Shown one piece after another: positions 8,088 through 18,126 of a stretch of 64,000 nt of DNA (position 1 is the stretch's first letter; every line of letters starts with the position of its first letter). A program made the position numbers and the translations under genes. Below the pieces are notes generated by a model, which did not search any database, was not told the DNA's origin, and was given only the letters and a program-made list of their open reading frames with translations. The stretch is from Macrococcus capreoli. GTDB lineage: Bacteria; Bacillota; Bacilli; Staphylococcales; Staphylococcaceae. The stretch covers positions 62,001 to 126,000 of the forward strand of contig NZ_JAOTIS010000003.1 of the NCBI RefSeq assembly GCF_025628935.1, given 5' to 3'.

Positions 8088-9302
8088 TTATGCCTCCAAA
8101 TCTGCATTTGGATCAAGATGATGTATTAAAGTATAAAGTTGTTCGGCAAGTTTAATATCTGCAATTTCTCGTGCGTAATGATAATAATCTGTTAAGAATA
8201 CAACATTATCTTTTAACACGTTATAACTTTCTGCATAGAAATGCTTTGCTTCTTTATCTTTCTCTAGTTGCTGATAGCTATATGCTAAATGCCACATGAC
8301 GGTTGGATCTAAATCCTCTTCATCGATATATGTAAATAACTTAACAAGTTCTTCATATGCTTCTACTTCTCTGTAGTAATCAGCTAGTAATAGACCTGCT
8401 TCAACATAAGACGGATCAATCGTTAAAGCTTGAATTAAATAGTCAACACCTTTTTCGTTGTGCATTTTAATCATGATACGCCCAGTATCCACTAATAACT
8501 CTTTATAAAACTCATTTAAACTTAAACCTTTTTGACCTACAAGAATGGCATCATGATATTTGCGTTCACTTTCCAATAGGTTCACGAGCAATAAATAGGC
8601 CTGCATATAATCCGGATCTTTATCGAGTAACGTTTGTAACGTTTGAATACTACGCTCAATTCGGTCCGCCTTTTGATAACTGATGGCCATTTTGAAATAG
8701 TCGTCACTCAGCAAATCTTTATCATCGATTTTTTCATATTGCTCAACCGCTTCTTCATAATCTCCTGATTGCAATACACAATCAGCAATGCGGGATTGTA
8801 TATTAACATTGTTGACACGATCAATTCCATTATTGATTAAATATTCATAATTACGTGCTGCTGGTAAATATTGTCCATCAAAATAATATAATTCTGCAAG
8901 TGCAAAACTAATAATTGGATCTTCACTAGATAATGTATATGCTTGTTTCACTTTTTCAATTGCAACCTCTAACATATCTTGCTGCTGATAAATATCTGCT
9001 TCAAGCATTAAACGCTCAACGGAAACAGGCGTTTTATGTAATACTACAATCGCTTTATCATGTTGATTGTCATCAATTAAACATTCGATGTAATAAGCCA
9101 TGACGTCCGGTTCATCCGGATATAATTCAAAGAGTCTTGTAAATACTTTTAACCCTTGAGGATTTAATCCAAATTGTAATAATGTATCTCCGAGCTGGAA
9201 TAATGCATCGTGGTCTTCAGTAAACAAAGCACTGTCAACCGATTCATCCAGATGTTCTAAATTTTGTAGATGGATCTGGTCTATCAATTGATAAATATCC
9301 AT
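8088..9302 (-). CDS. ypiA: Tetratricopeptide repeat protein (YpiA-like)
   Basis: A 404-residue all-helical TPR protein, probably a protein-protein scaffold in the cytosol. Degenerate TPR units with the usual small-residue and aromatic spacing run through nearly the whole chain (for example around LAELYYFDGQYLPAARNYEY and AYSYQQLEKDKEAKHFYAES). It has no signal peptide or membrane helix. Its start overlaps the aroA stop as TAATG, so it is co-translated with the aromatic amino acid genes, yet it precedes the ypi/qcr block. The binding partner is unknown. Confidence 0.85.
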   Translation of the reverse strand: MDIYQLIDQIHLQNLEHLDESVDSALFTEDHDALFQLGDTLLQFGLNPQGLKVFTRLFELYPDEPDVMAYYIECLIDDNQHDKAIVVLHKTPVSVERLMLEADIYQQQDMLEVAIEKVKQAYTLSSEDPIISFALAELYYFDGQYLPAARNYEYLINNGIDRVNNVNIQSRIADCVLQSGDYEEAVEQYEKIDDKDLLSDDYFKMAISYQKADRIERSIQTLQTLLDKDPDYMQAYLLLVNLLESERKYHDAILVGQKGLSLNEFYKELLVDTGRIMIKMHNEKGVDYLIQALTIDPSYVEAGLLLADYYREVEAYEELVKLFTYIDEEDLDPTVMWHLAYSYQQLEKDKEAKHFYAESYNVLKDNVVFLTDYYHYAREIADIKLAEQLYTLIHHLDPNADLEA

Positions 9303-10606
9303 TAGTGTCCTCCTTGTAGTTGTCTTAAATCTTTCATAAATGAAGGGTATGAAACATTCACTGATTCTAAATGTTCAATATTAATCTCTTGTTCTTCTAA
9401 TAAATTTGCAACAGCAAGTAACATACCGATACGATGATCATGAAAAGATGAACATTGTAAATTAATTGGCGCCTGCTTTTCCTGTCCATAAACAATCATA
9501 CCATCTGTTCTAGCTTCTAAATGATAGCCGAGTTGGTTCAAACTTTCAACAACCTTATCGATTCGATTTGTTTCTTTTACTTTTAATTCTTCAGCGTCAC
9601 TGATGACGCTTTTACCCTTCGCTTGTGTCATCAGTAAAGCGATAATAGGAATTTCATCGATTAAAGTCGGAATCAACTCCCCCGAAATATTTGTAGCATT
9701 TAATGCTTGTGTGTATTTTACTTCTATGTTACATATCGGTTCTGCACTATTAGACACAGGTGTTAGCTTGATATTGCCGCCCATTGCTTTAACAACTTCG
9801 ATAATACCCGAACGTGTAACATTTGTACCGACGTTCTTAATGGTTATATGACTATTCGGAACAATTAACCCAGCTACTATAAAAAATGCAGCAGATGAAA
9901 TATCACCTGGCACTTGAACATCAGTTGTTTGCAGATCTTCAACTGAGCGTTTCGGTAAATAAATGTAATCATCGTGCTGATCAATCTTGATACCAAACTG
10001 CTTAAACATTAATTCTGTATGATTACGAGAAGTGACCTGCTCTTTTACAAGCACGTCACTATGTGCATAAAGCCCAGCAAATAAAATGGCAGATTTAACT
10101 TGTGCACTTTTAACCTGCATGTCGTATTTAATCCCTTGAATTTCAATTTGATTGTTTCCACTATTGATGACAATAGGTGTTCGACTATTATTTCGACTTC
10201 CTTTAATATCTATCCCCATCGCTAGTAACGGTTGAATCACACGATCCATCGGACGCTTCGCAATGGAATCATCTCCACTCATTACTGTCATAAACGGCAA
10301 CCCTGCTAATACACCAGAAAGTAATCGCGTTGTCGTTCCAGAATTACCTGTATCGAGTACTTGTGTCGGCTCAGTAAATTCACGATAACCTTTTGACTCA
10401 ATGGTAATGTAATGCCGTGCATCATCAATGCGAATTGAAACACCAAGCTTTCGAAATATATTAATTGTACGCATGCAATCTTCACCTAATAACGGGTCAA
10501 TGATACGCATACTACCTGTTGATAGACTCCCTAGTATGATAGCACGGTGCGTAATCGACTTATCTCCCGGCACAGTGATTTCACCGATTAATCCATTACT
10601 TTTCAT
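9302..10606 (-). CDS. aroA: 3-phosphoshikimate 1-carboxyvinyltransferase (EPSP synthase)
   Basis: Sixth step of the shikimate pathway: transfers enolpyruvyl from PEP to shikimate 3-phosphate. The 434 residues cover both domains; GDKSITHR at 14-21 binds phosphate, NSGTTTRLL is the PEP loop near residue 87, and DHRIGML lies near the end. An AAGGAG site precedes ATG 10606, giving a shorter N-terminus than some relatives. Order aroC-aroB-aroA with tight overlaps indicates one operon supplying chorismate for aromatic amino acids, folate and menaquinone. Confidence 0.95.
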   Translation of the reverse strand: MKSNGLIGEITVPGDKSITHRAIILGSLSTGSMRIIDPLLGEDCMRTINIFRKLGVSIRIDDARHYITIESKGYREFTEPTQVLDTGNSGTTTRLLSGVLAGLPFMTVMSGDDSIAKRPMDRVIQPLLAMGIDIKGSRNNSRTPIVINSGNNQIEIQGIKYDMQVKSAQVKSAILFAGLYAHSDVLVKEQVTSRNHTELMFKQFGIKIDQHDDYIYLPKRSVEDLQTTDVQVPGDISSAAFFIVAGLIVPNSHITIKNVGTNVTRSGIIEVVKAMGGNIKLTPVSNSAEPICNIEVKYTQALNATNISGELIPTLIDEIPIIALLMTQAKGKSVISDAEELKVKETNRIDKVVESLNQLGYHLEARTDGMIVYGQEKQAPINLQCSSFHDHRIGMLLAVANLLEEQEINIEHLESVNVSYPSFMKDLRQLQGGH

Positions 10607-11720
10607 AATAACAACTCCTTAATATGTTGACCCAACGGTTGAATGTTTGTTCTAATGTTGCATCATCAAACGATTGCATATGAAACACATCTTCTAAAGT
10701 GCCCACTTTTTGCTGCATCACAACAAATTTAATCGCTTCACTTTCATTTTTCTTATCTTTACGAAGCAATTGATAGTATTCATCATACGCAACAACGTTA
10801 ATATTCGGATAACCAAGTTGTTTCAGCCAATGATAAAATGAAATGACCAGTTCATCTTCATAGCCACTTAATATGAGTGCGTACATCATACCATGCATTA
10901 CTGCAATACCGTGTGGTAATTTATGCGTAAATTCTAACGCATGACCAAGTGTATGTCCGAAATTTAAAAACTTTCGTAAACCACTTTCAAGTTCATCACG
11001 CTCAACAACATTCAATTTCGTTTGAATGCCATAGGTTAACCATTTTTTTAGTTTTGCTTTATCTTTAAAATCCATAACAGAATTAAAGTCCTGCATCAAT
11101 TTTTTCATATCAAGATTGTCGATAATGTTTGAATTGTTTAAAGTATATTGTCCGTTCAACATGACGTGCTTTAATATTTCTGCAAATCCACTCAATTGTT
11201 CAGTTGGACTGAGTGTATCAAGAAAATCAAGATCATATATAACGAGATCGGGACGTTTAAATGCACCGATTAAGTTCTTACCATGTTTTGCGTTTATTCC
11301 CGTTTTGCCCCCAATCGCAGCATCATGTGCAAGAATCGTCGTCGGCACTTGAATAAAGGATATACCACGTAATATACTCGCAGCAACATACCCCGTAAAG
11401 TCTCCGGTTGCTCCACCACCGATAGCCAATAAACAATCATTTCTCTTTATATTTTGTTCAAGTAATTGCTCTACGATTATTTCAAAGTTCCCGATCGTTT
11501 TAACCGCTTCACCAGACGGAAGCAATATTTTTTCCATTGCATAACGGTTTAAAAATGTATTAATTTTCATTTGATGTAAGTCATATACGCTTTCATCGAT
11601 TAATGCAATGCATCGATGATATTTGCCAAAATCATAGTCAAATGATAAGGCGTTTTCCGCTATGATAATCTCGTAATTGGTGTTGTGTTGAGTATGTTGA
11701 TAATTTGTTAAGAGTTTCAT
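10596..11720 (-). CDS. aroB: 3-dehydroquinate synthase
   Basis: Second step of the shikimate pathway, converting DAHP to 3-dehydroquinate with NAD and a divalent metal. The 374 residues contain the dinucleotide loop GGGATGDFTG and the metal-binding region FGHTLGHALE; both are intact. AAGGAG precedes ATG 11720, which abuts the aroC stop. The end overlaps aroA by 11 bases. The N-terminal third is more divergent than the catalytic core, which is usual for the family. Confidence 0.95.
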   Translation of the reverse strand: MKLLTNYQHTQHNTNYEIIIAENALSFDYDFGKYHRCIALIDESVYDLHQMKINTFLNRYAMEKILLPSGEAVKTIGNFEIIVEQLLEQNIKRNDCLLAIGGGATGDFTGYVAASILRGISFIQVPTTILAHDAAIGGKTGINAKHGKNLIGAFKRPDLVIYDLDFLDTLSPTEQLSGFAEILKHVMLNGQYTLNNSNIIDNLDMKKLMQDFNSVMDFKDKAKLKKWLTYGIQTKLNVVERDELESGLRKFLNFGHTLGHALEFTHKLPHGIAVMHGMMYALILSGYEDELVISFYHWLKQLGYPNINVVAYDEYYQLLRKDKKNESEAIKFVVMQQKVGTLEDVFHMQSFDDATLEQTFNRWVNILRSCYYEK

Positions 11721-12878
11721 CTAGAACTCCTTAATATAGGCTTTATGACGTTCAATGTTCTCTTGCAATTGCATTAAATCATTTGATTGAAATTCATCTA
11801 ATATTTCTTTCGCTATTTCAAAAGCGACAACATGCTCACAGACAATTGATGCTGCCGGCACAGCACAACTATCACTTCGTTCTATAGAAGCTTTATACGA
11901 TTCTTTCGTGTTAATATCAACTGAATCTAATGGCTTATATAATGTAGGGATTGGTTTCATAACGGCATTGACAATTATCGGCATACCGTTTGTCATACCC
12001 CCTTCAAATCCACCAAGTTGATTTGATAATCGATAGTATCCTGTTTCATTATAAGCGATTGGGTCCTGAACAAGACTTCCTGGTAAATGTTTCATATCAT
12101 TGCCTGCACCAAACGACACTGCCTTAAATGCATTGATGCTAATCACAGATTGTGCGACTTTACCATCTAACTTACGATCATAGTGAACATAACTACCTAT
12201 CCCTGCTGGTACATTTTGTACGATGATCTGGACTTCACCACCGATAGAATCACCCTTTGACTTTGCATTATCAATTACATCTCTCATTTGCTGCGCAACA
12301 GCTTCATCCATACAACGCACGTCATTGTTATCGTTATGTTGTTTAATCTCCTCTATTTCATAATCATGATGATCTCTTGCACCACCAATTTCGACAACAC
12401 GTGAGAATATTTCTATACCTAGTTGATTCAGTAATGCTTTGCATACAGCACCGACAGCTACACGCGCCGCAGTCTCACGGGCACTAGAACGCTCCAGTAC
12501 GTTACGTAAATCACGATGTCGATATTTCATGCCGCCTACAAGATCCGCATGCCCAGGACGTGGTTTCGTAATGACACGCTTTATAGGTTCTGTATCATCT
12601 TTTGGATCCACACCCATAACCTTTAACCAGTGCTTGTGATCATCATTTGTAATCACTAGTGTTATTGGAGAGCCGAGTGTAATACCATGACGAACACCTG
12701 AAGTAATTTCAACCGTATCCTTTTCAATCTGCATACGACGTCCACGACCATAGCCACCTTGACGTTTAAATAGTTCCTGATTAATCATGTCACTTGTCAG
12801 TTCCATATTAGAAGGCATGCCCTCAATAATTACTGTCAATTTTGGTCCATGTGACTCCCCAGCTGTTAAAAATCTCAA
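11721..12878 (-). CDS. aroC: Chorismate synthase
   Basis: Last step of the shikimate pathway: EPSP to chorismate, with reduced FMN as cofactor. The 385 residues carry the family blocks GESHGP at the N-terminus, [25 protein letters not shown] and the serine/aspartate block [14 protein letters not shown] choose the TTG at 12878 because it gives the canonical (M)[10 protein letters not shown] opening and has a GGAG site eight bases upstream; a frame extending to 12920 lacks a ribosome site. First gene of aroC-aroB-aroA. Confidence 0.94.
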   Translation of the reverse strand: MRFLTAGESHGPKLTVIIEGMPSNMELTSDMINQELFKRQGGYGRGRRMQIEKDTVEITSGVRHGITLGSPITLVITNDDHKHWLKVMGVDPKDDTEPIKRVITKPRPGHADLVGGMKYRHRDLRNVLERSSARETAARVAVGAVCKALLNQLGIEIFSRVVEIGGARDHHDYEIEEIKQHNDNNDVRCMDEAVAQQMRDVIDNAKSKGDSIGGEVQIIVQNVPAGIGSYVHYDRKLDGKVAQSVISINAFKAVSFGAGNDMKHLPGSLVQDPIAYNETGYYRLSNQLGGFEGGMTNGMPIIVNAVMKPIPTLYKPLDSVDINTKESYKASIERSDSCAVPAASIVCEHVVAFEIAKEILDEFQSNDLMQLQENIERHKAYIKEF

Positions 12879-12979
12879 ATCAATCGCTCCTTCAACTTTA
12901 TCATTACTAAATCTTATCAAATGTCAGCCATTTTCTCCAATTTAATATTTTATGATTTGTAATAAGCATAGAATTCAAT

Positions 12980-13014
12980 AAAAAAGACAGCTACAAAAAA
13001 TGAGTAGCTGCCAA
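12980..13014 (-). terminator. Terminator downstream of ndk
   Basis: GGCAGCTAC and GTAGCTGTC arms (one wobble pair) around a 9-base loop, followed by T residues on the minus strand, between ndk and aroC. Confidence 0.8.
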
Positions 13015-13025
13015 AAGTTATTTAA

Positions 13026-13472
13026 TTAGTACACCCAAGCTGATGTTACTAAATCATAAGCGATAATTTCTTCTTCTTTAAACCATAACGCGATTTCTTT
13101 TTCAGCAGAAGCAACTGAATCAGAACCGTGAATAATATTTTTACCAACTGTCATACCGAAGTCACCACGGATTGTTCCAGGTGCACTTTCAGCCGGATTT
13201 GTTTTACCAACTAATGTTCTACCGATTTCTACAACGTTTTCCCCTTCTAATACCATTGCAAATACAGGACCAGATGTAATGAAGTCAACTAATTCTCCGA
13301 AGAATGGTTTTTCACTGTGTTCTCCGTAATGTGTTTTCGCTAAATCTTCTGAAACCGTCATTAATTTAGCACCAACAATTTTAATCCCTTTATTTTCGAT
13401 ACGTTTTACGATTTCTCCTACCAGTCCTCGTCCAACGCCATCAGGTTTAATCATTAAAAAAGTTTTTTCCAT
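13026..13472 (-). CDS. ndk: Nucleoside diphosphate kinase
   Basis: Balances NTP and dNTP pools by phosphate transfer through a phosphohistidine. The 148 residues have the catalytic NIIHGSDS motif with H115 at its usual position, and the nucleotide-binding residues of RTLVGKTNP and RGDFG are present. It is monocistronic here, with its own promoter and terminator. A cre-like sequence sits inside its promoter (13524-13537), which suggests control by CcpA; this is not something usually described for ndk. Confidence 0.96.
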   Translation of the reverse strand: MEKTFLMIKPDGVGRGLVGEIVKRIENKGIKIVGAKLMTVSEDLAKTHYGEHSEKPFFGELVDFITSGPVFAMVLEGENVVEIGRTLVGKTNPAESAPGTIRGDFGMTVGKNIIHGSDSVASAEKEIALWFKEEEIIAYDLVTSAWVY

Positions 13473-13513
13473 CGTTTATCCCTACCTCTTTGTTTTTTTG
13501 TGTAGCCTAAAAT

Positions 13514-13542
13514 ATTTTAACATTGTAAGCGATTACTTTCAA
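13514..13542 (-). promoter_or_regulatory. ndk promoter
   Basis: TTGAAA (13537-13542), exactly 17 bases, then TAAAAT (13514-13519), 42 bases upstream of the ndk ATG. The -35 box ends next to the hepT stop codon. Confidence 0.7.
13524..13537 (-). promoter_or_regulatory. Candidate cre (CcpA) site in the ndk promoter spacer
   Basis: The minus strand reads AGTAATCGCTTACA; 13 of 14 positions fit the degenerate cre consensus in one orientation. It fills the spacer between the -35 and -10 boxes, a position where binding would repress. Confidence 0.45.
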
Positions 13543-13545
13543 TTC

Positions 13546-14532
<987 letters not shown>

Positions 14533-14537
14533 CTATA

Positions 14538-15257
14538 TTATTTCAGTGGCTTTATCGCTTTATGCATCGCACTTACGCCACCTGTAAAGCCTTTAAATTT
14601 AATATGCGTAAATCCTACACCCGCCATTAACTTCGCTAAAGTGTATTTATCAGGGAAATCAAATGCAGATTGCTGAAGCCAGCTATATTCTTTCATTGAT
14701 TTTGCAAACACTTTACCGAATAACGGCATAATATATTTAAAATAAACTGTATATCCTTGTTTGAACACAGGCATTGTCGGATGACTTGTTTCTAATACGA
14801 CAATCATACCACCTGGTTTTAATACACGGTAAATTTCAGCTAATCCTTTTTCAAAGTCAGGTAAATTACGTAGACCGAATCCAATTGTCACATAATCGAA
14901 CTGATTATTATCAAAAGGCATGTCCATCGCATTGCCATGAATCAAATTGATGTTGTCATACCCTTTTACTTTCGTCTTTGCTACTGCAAGCATATTTTCA
15001 CTGAAGTCTAATCCTGTCACGTGACCATTCTTACCAACAGCTTCTGCCATTTGAATTGTCCAGTCTCCCGTACCACAACACACATCTAATGCTTTTGCAC
15101 CTATTTTTACCTGCATTTGTTTCATCGTGTATTTACGCCATGCTTTATGCTGATTAAAACTAATAATATCATTTAATTTATCATATTTAGTTGAAACATT
15201 CTGGAACACATTATGTACCATTTCAGTTTTTTCTTCACTTGTCATTGGCTTAGTCAT
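14538..15257 (-). CDS. menG: Demethylmenaquinone methyltransferase
   Basis: Final step of menaquinone synthesis: SAM-dependent methylation of demethylmenaquinone (UbiE/COQ5 family). The 239 residues show the SAM-binding DVCCGTGDW block, the acidic GLDFSENML turn, and the family signature FGLRNLPD with the downstream RVLKPGG segment. A GGTG site precedes ATG 15257. It lies between the two heptaprenyl synthase genes, which make the side chain of its substrate. Confidence 0.95.
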   Translation of the reverse strand: MTKPMTSEEKTEMVHNVFQNVSTKYDKLNDIISFNQHKAWRKYTMKQMQVKIGAKALDVCCGTGDWTIQMAEAVGKNGHVTGLDFSENMLAVAKTKVKGYDNINLIHGNAMDMPFDNNQFDYVTIGFGLRNLPDFEKGLAEIYRVLKPGGMIVVLETSHPTMPVFKQGYTVYFKYIMPLFGKVFAKSMKEYSWLQQSAFDFPDKYTLAKLMAGVGFTHIKFKGFTGGVSAMHKAIKPLK

Positions 15258-15286
15258 TTTTCTGCACCACTTTCATCTATGTATTA

Positions 15287-15682
15287 TTACGCTTGAAATG
15301 GCGTAACAAATATATTGTTTATTTTATTTAATAAATGTTGATCTTTTGTTTCGGCATAAACTTGTTTTAATTCATTTTGCTCTGCTACACACGCTGTCAA
15401 CAACTGAAAATGTTGTTCATGATACGGTGTTGCTAAATAACGGTAAAATAATGCACTGAGTAAATCTGTAGAAAGGACAAGACGATCTTTATTTGAATCG
15501 TTAACCATATCCTGCATTCGCATACTTGTGTCAATGGCAAGAATCGCACATTTCGTTTGTTCATCCACTTGCAATGCATTCGTTTGTCGTAATATTGATG
15601 TATCCACTTCAATCATTTCAAAATAAGGATAACGTCGCTGTAATTTATTAATATCATTTAAAAATCGTTCATAAAACGTCAT
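15287..15682 (-). CDS. hepS: Heptaprenyl diphosphate synthase, component I (short form)
   Basis: Non-catalytic partner of HepT that helps set product length. The 131 residues are recognised mainly from the LSTDLLSALFYRYLA segment (about 70-84), which fits the HepS pattern, and from position next to menG-hepT. It is clearly shorter than B. subtilis HepS (about 250 residues) and I believe also shorter than staphylococcal forms, so the N-terminal part is reduced. The start at 15682 opens MTFYERFLND. Identity rests on context as much as on sequence. Confidence 0.75.
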   Translation of the reverse strand: MTFYERFLNDINKLQRRYPYFEMIEVDTSILRQTNALQVDEQTKCAILAIDTSMRMQDMVNDSNKDRLVLSTDLLSALFYRYLATPYHEQHFQLLTACVAEQNELKQVYAETKDQHLLNKINNIFVTPFQA

Positions 15683-15765
15683 GACCCGTACCTCAATTCG
15701 TTATTCTTTCACTATTATAACGTAATATTCAAAAAATAAAACAAGATTCACTTTATTCAGGCAAA

Positions 15766-15793
15766 AATAAAAAGCCCATAAAGGGCTTTTTAT
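15766..15793 (-). terminator. Terminator downstream of hup
   Basis: AAAAGCCC and GGGCTTTT arms around a 4-5 base loop, followed by an A/T-rich tail on the minus strand, immediately after the hup stop. Confidence 0.85.
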
Positions 15794-15801
15794 GCACACA
15801 A

Positions 15802-16074
15802 TTATTTAACTGCGTCTTTTAATGCTTTACCAGCTTTGAATGCTGGAACTTTGCTAGCTGGGATATCGATTTCTTTACCAGTTTGTGGGTTACGCCCCTT
15901 ACGAGCTGCACGTTCACGAACTTCAAAGTTACCAAAACCGATTAATTGTACTTTTTCACCTTTTGATAATGATTTTTGAATTGATTCAAAAACAGCATCA
16001 ACAGCTAAACCTGCTTCTTTTTTAGTTAAGTTAGCACTTTCTGAAACCGCATTGATTAAGTCTGTTTTATTCAT
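15802..16074 (-). CDS. hup: DNA-binding protein HU
   Basis: Small histone-like protein that bends and compacts DNA as a dimer. The 90 residues match full-length HU, with the [20 protein letters not shown] beta-arm region (about 46-65) and the proline of the arm tip in place. An AGGTG site precedes ATG 16074. It is transcribed alone; a perfect 20-bp palindrome lies in its leader (16102-16121). Confidence 0.97.
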   Translation of the reverse strand: MNKTDLINAVSESANLTKKEAGLAVDAVFESIQKSLSKGEKVQLIGFGNFEVRERAARKGRNPQTGKEIDIPASKVPAFKAGKALKDAVK

Positions 16075-16101
16075 GTCAATTCACCTCCCATAGGTTATGT
16101 A

Positions 16102-16121
16102 AATGATACTAAAGTATCATT
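16102..16121. repeat. Perfect palindrome in the hup leader
   Basis: AATGATACT, two A residues, then AGTATCATT, 28 bases upstream of the hup start. It could be an operator or a 5'-end mRNA hairpin; no T-run follows, so it is not a terminator. Confidence 0.6.
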
Positions 16122-16140
16122 CTTAATTGACTTTAACATA

Positions 16141-16172
16141 ATAAACGTTGTCACTGCAACGATTAACATAAA
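16141..16172 (-). terminator. Weak hairpin downstream of yphF
   Basis: CGTTG and CAACG arms around a 6-base loop followed on the minus strand by TTTATTATG. The stem is short, so termination here is only a possibility. Confidence 0.35.
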
Positions 16173-16193
16173 ATTTTGAATAATTTTTTCTAA

Positions 16194-16907
16194 TTATTGC
16201 TGTACAGTTTTAAAAACCGGCTCATTTTTCTCATTTATTGTATAAGGTACAGAATATGCTGGTAATACTGGTGAATCTTTGTAGAGGATTTCACGGATGT
16301 CTGAACCTTGTTTAAGTTTTAGTTTTTTATCGCTAATCGCCTTACCTAAGTCTAACGTATAATCAATTTTAAATTCGTTACCACCATTGATATAAATCGG
16401 TAAACTTTCATCACTATATGGGCTTTTTACAGTTGGATATTCTTTTAATCCATATTGTTTATAATCAATTTTGTATAAATTGGGCCCCACTTTTTTCCCT
16501 AGCGCTAACGTATCAGATTTTGTTTCTAATCGTATACGTAAATTTTTAAGCGCTTCAGAAGTACGTAAATCAATTAATTTAACAGTCGGATTTTTCTCAA
16601 CATCCATTAAGACGTATTGATAATATCCACCCATTTCAAATGAACTGCCCGGTAACTGCGATAAATATTTTGGTTTTAACTTTTCGAAATCAATCGGATG
16701 TTTGACATACAAATCGTATGACATATCACGTTCTTTAATAGGCAATAATCCACCATTATCTTTTCGATAACTATCTACAGCCGTTTGTACCATCTTTAAC
16801 TGATCTTCTGGCGCCACTTGATTTTGCGCCAATTCTTCTTTTGGATACATACATCCTGATAAGAATATACTAATCAGTGCAATTAAAATATAAATTTTTT
16901 TATCCAT
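16194..16907 (-). CDS. yphF: Lipoprotein, YphF-like
   Basis: Predicted membrane-anchored lipoprotein of unknown function. The 237 residues open with a lysine-containing signal peptide and a lipobox ending in LSGC (C19 from the chosen start), followed by a soluble domain. I choose the ATG at 16907, which has an AGGTGG site eight bases away; an in-frame GTG at 16919 overlaps that site. It overlaps yphE by eight bases. B. subtilis has yphE and yphF at the same place, between gpsA and hup, so the call rests on synteny plus the lipobox. Confidence 0.75.
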   Translation of the reverse strand: MDKKIYILIALISIFLSGCMYPKEELAQNQVAPEDQLKMVQTAVDSYRKDNGGLLPIKERDMSYDLYVKHPIDFEKLKPKYLSQLPGSSFEMGGYYQYVLMDVEKNPTVKLIDLRTSEALKNLRIRLETKSDTLALGKKVGPNLYKIDYKQYGLKEYPTVKSPYSDESLPIYINGGNEFKIDYTLDLGKAISDKKLKLKQGSDIREILYKDSPVLPAYSVPYTINEKNEPVFKTVQQ

Positions 16908-17106
16908 GACTAGAACCACCTAATACGACAAACATTAATAGTGCACTTAATATTAATGCAATATATGCTAATCCCGTAACAATAATATTTAATATTTTAT
17001 TTTTCACTTTAAATCGCGCTACATAAATTAACATCATTGCTAATAACATGAGGCCTAATGAATAAAAAGACACCCACATTAAGTCCATTTTTGAAATATT
17101 GAACAT
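16900..17106 (-). CDS. yphE: Small membrane protein, DUF2768 (YphE-like)
   Basis: A 68-residue protein with two hydrophobic helices (about 9-28 and 38-62) joined by a short basic loop RFKVKNK. Length and position agree with YphE of B. subtilis, family DUF2768; function unknown. It sits nine bases after gpsA and overlaps the start of yphF, so the three are co-translated. Confidence 0.75.
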   Translation of the reverse strand: MFNISKMDLMWVSFYSLGLMLLAMMLIYVARFKVKNKILNIIVTGLAYIALILSALLMFVVLGGSSHG

Positions 17107-17115
17107 AACATCCCT

Positions 17116-18114
17116 CTATTCATTCTTTTTTTCACGACGCATTAATGCCATTACGCCTGTTTTTACGTCCAGATCTTCAAATAACAATTGATATAATGCA
17201 GTCGTAATTGGCATTTCAACATTAAAGGCTTTAGACATTTCGTAGGCTGCTTCAGTCGTTCGAACACCTTCAACGACCATCCCCATCTTTGCTAGCGCTT
17301 CATCTAGCGTTGCACCTTGTCCAAGCATATTACCACATTTCCAGTTTCTCGAATGCACAGAAGTACAAGTTACAATTAAATCACCGATACCGGCTAGTCC
17401 TAGAAATGTCATTGGATCAGCACCCATCTTAGTGCCTAAGCGTGTAATTTCAGCTAATCCACGCGTCATTAACGCGGCTTTCGCATTATCCCCATAACCT
17501 AATCCATCCGTGATACCTGCTGCAAGTGCGATAATATTTTTTAATGCTCCACCAATTTCCACGCCAATTAAATCATCATTGGTATACACGCGAAAATAAT
17601 CATTCATAAATAAATCTTGCGCCATACGAGCAACATTCGCATCATGAGAAGCAACCGCAACAGTCGTTGGTTGTTTGATGGCAACTTCTTCTGCGTGACT
17701 CGGTCCGCTTAATACACCTACACCAGATAATTTGTCTGTATCCATTTCTTCTTCAATCATTTCTGAAATGCGTTTAAATGTTTTCGGTTCAATCCCTTTA
17801 GATACATGAATCATCATTTTAGGTTCCAAACAAACTGCATTAATTTGCTGCGTGACACTGCGAATTGCTTTCGTCGGCACAGCAATAATGAGAATTTGTG
17901 CATGATTGACTGCTTCATTTAAATCTAGTGTTGCTATTAAATGTTGATTGAGTTGAACGTCCGGTAAATATTTAGAGTTCGTTTTCATTTCCGATATTTC
18001 GTCAACTGTTGCTTTCGTTTTACCCCAAATTAAACAATCATGTCCATTATCTGCCAGTACGTTCGCTAAAGCGGTACCCCAACTTCCAGTACCGATTACT
18101 GAAACATTCGTCAT
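17116..18114 (-). CDS. gpsA: NAD(P)H-dependent glycerol-3-phosphate dehydrogenase
   Basis: Makes sn-glycerol 3-phosphate from dihydroxyacetone phosphate for phospholipid and teichoic acid synthesis. The 332 residues have the N-terminal Rossmann loop GTGSWG (8-13), the catalytic-lysine region [13 protein letters not shown] and the DLIVTC block. The ATG at 18114 follows a GAGGTG site; an in-frame GTG nine bases upstream is part of that site. It lies directly downstream of der, as in Bacillus and Staphylococcus. Confidence 0.96.
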   Translation of the reverse strand: MTNVSVIGTGSWGTALANVLADNGHDCLIWGKTKATVDEISEMKTNSKYLPDVQLNQHLIATLDLNEAVNHAQILIIAVPTKAIRSVTQQINAVCLEPKMMIHVSKGIEPKTFKRISEMIEEEMDTDKLSGVGVLSGPSHAEEVAIKQPTTVAVASHDANVARMAQDLFMNDYFRVYTNDDLIGVEIGGALKNIIALAAGITDGLGYGDNAKAALMTRGLAEITRLGTKMGADPMTFLGLAGIGDLIVTCTSVHSRNWKCGNMLGQGATLDEALAKMGMVVEGVRTTEAAYEMSKAFNVEMPITTALYQLLFEDLDVKTGVMALMRREKKNE

Positions 18115-18126
18115 TACTTTCACCTC

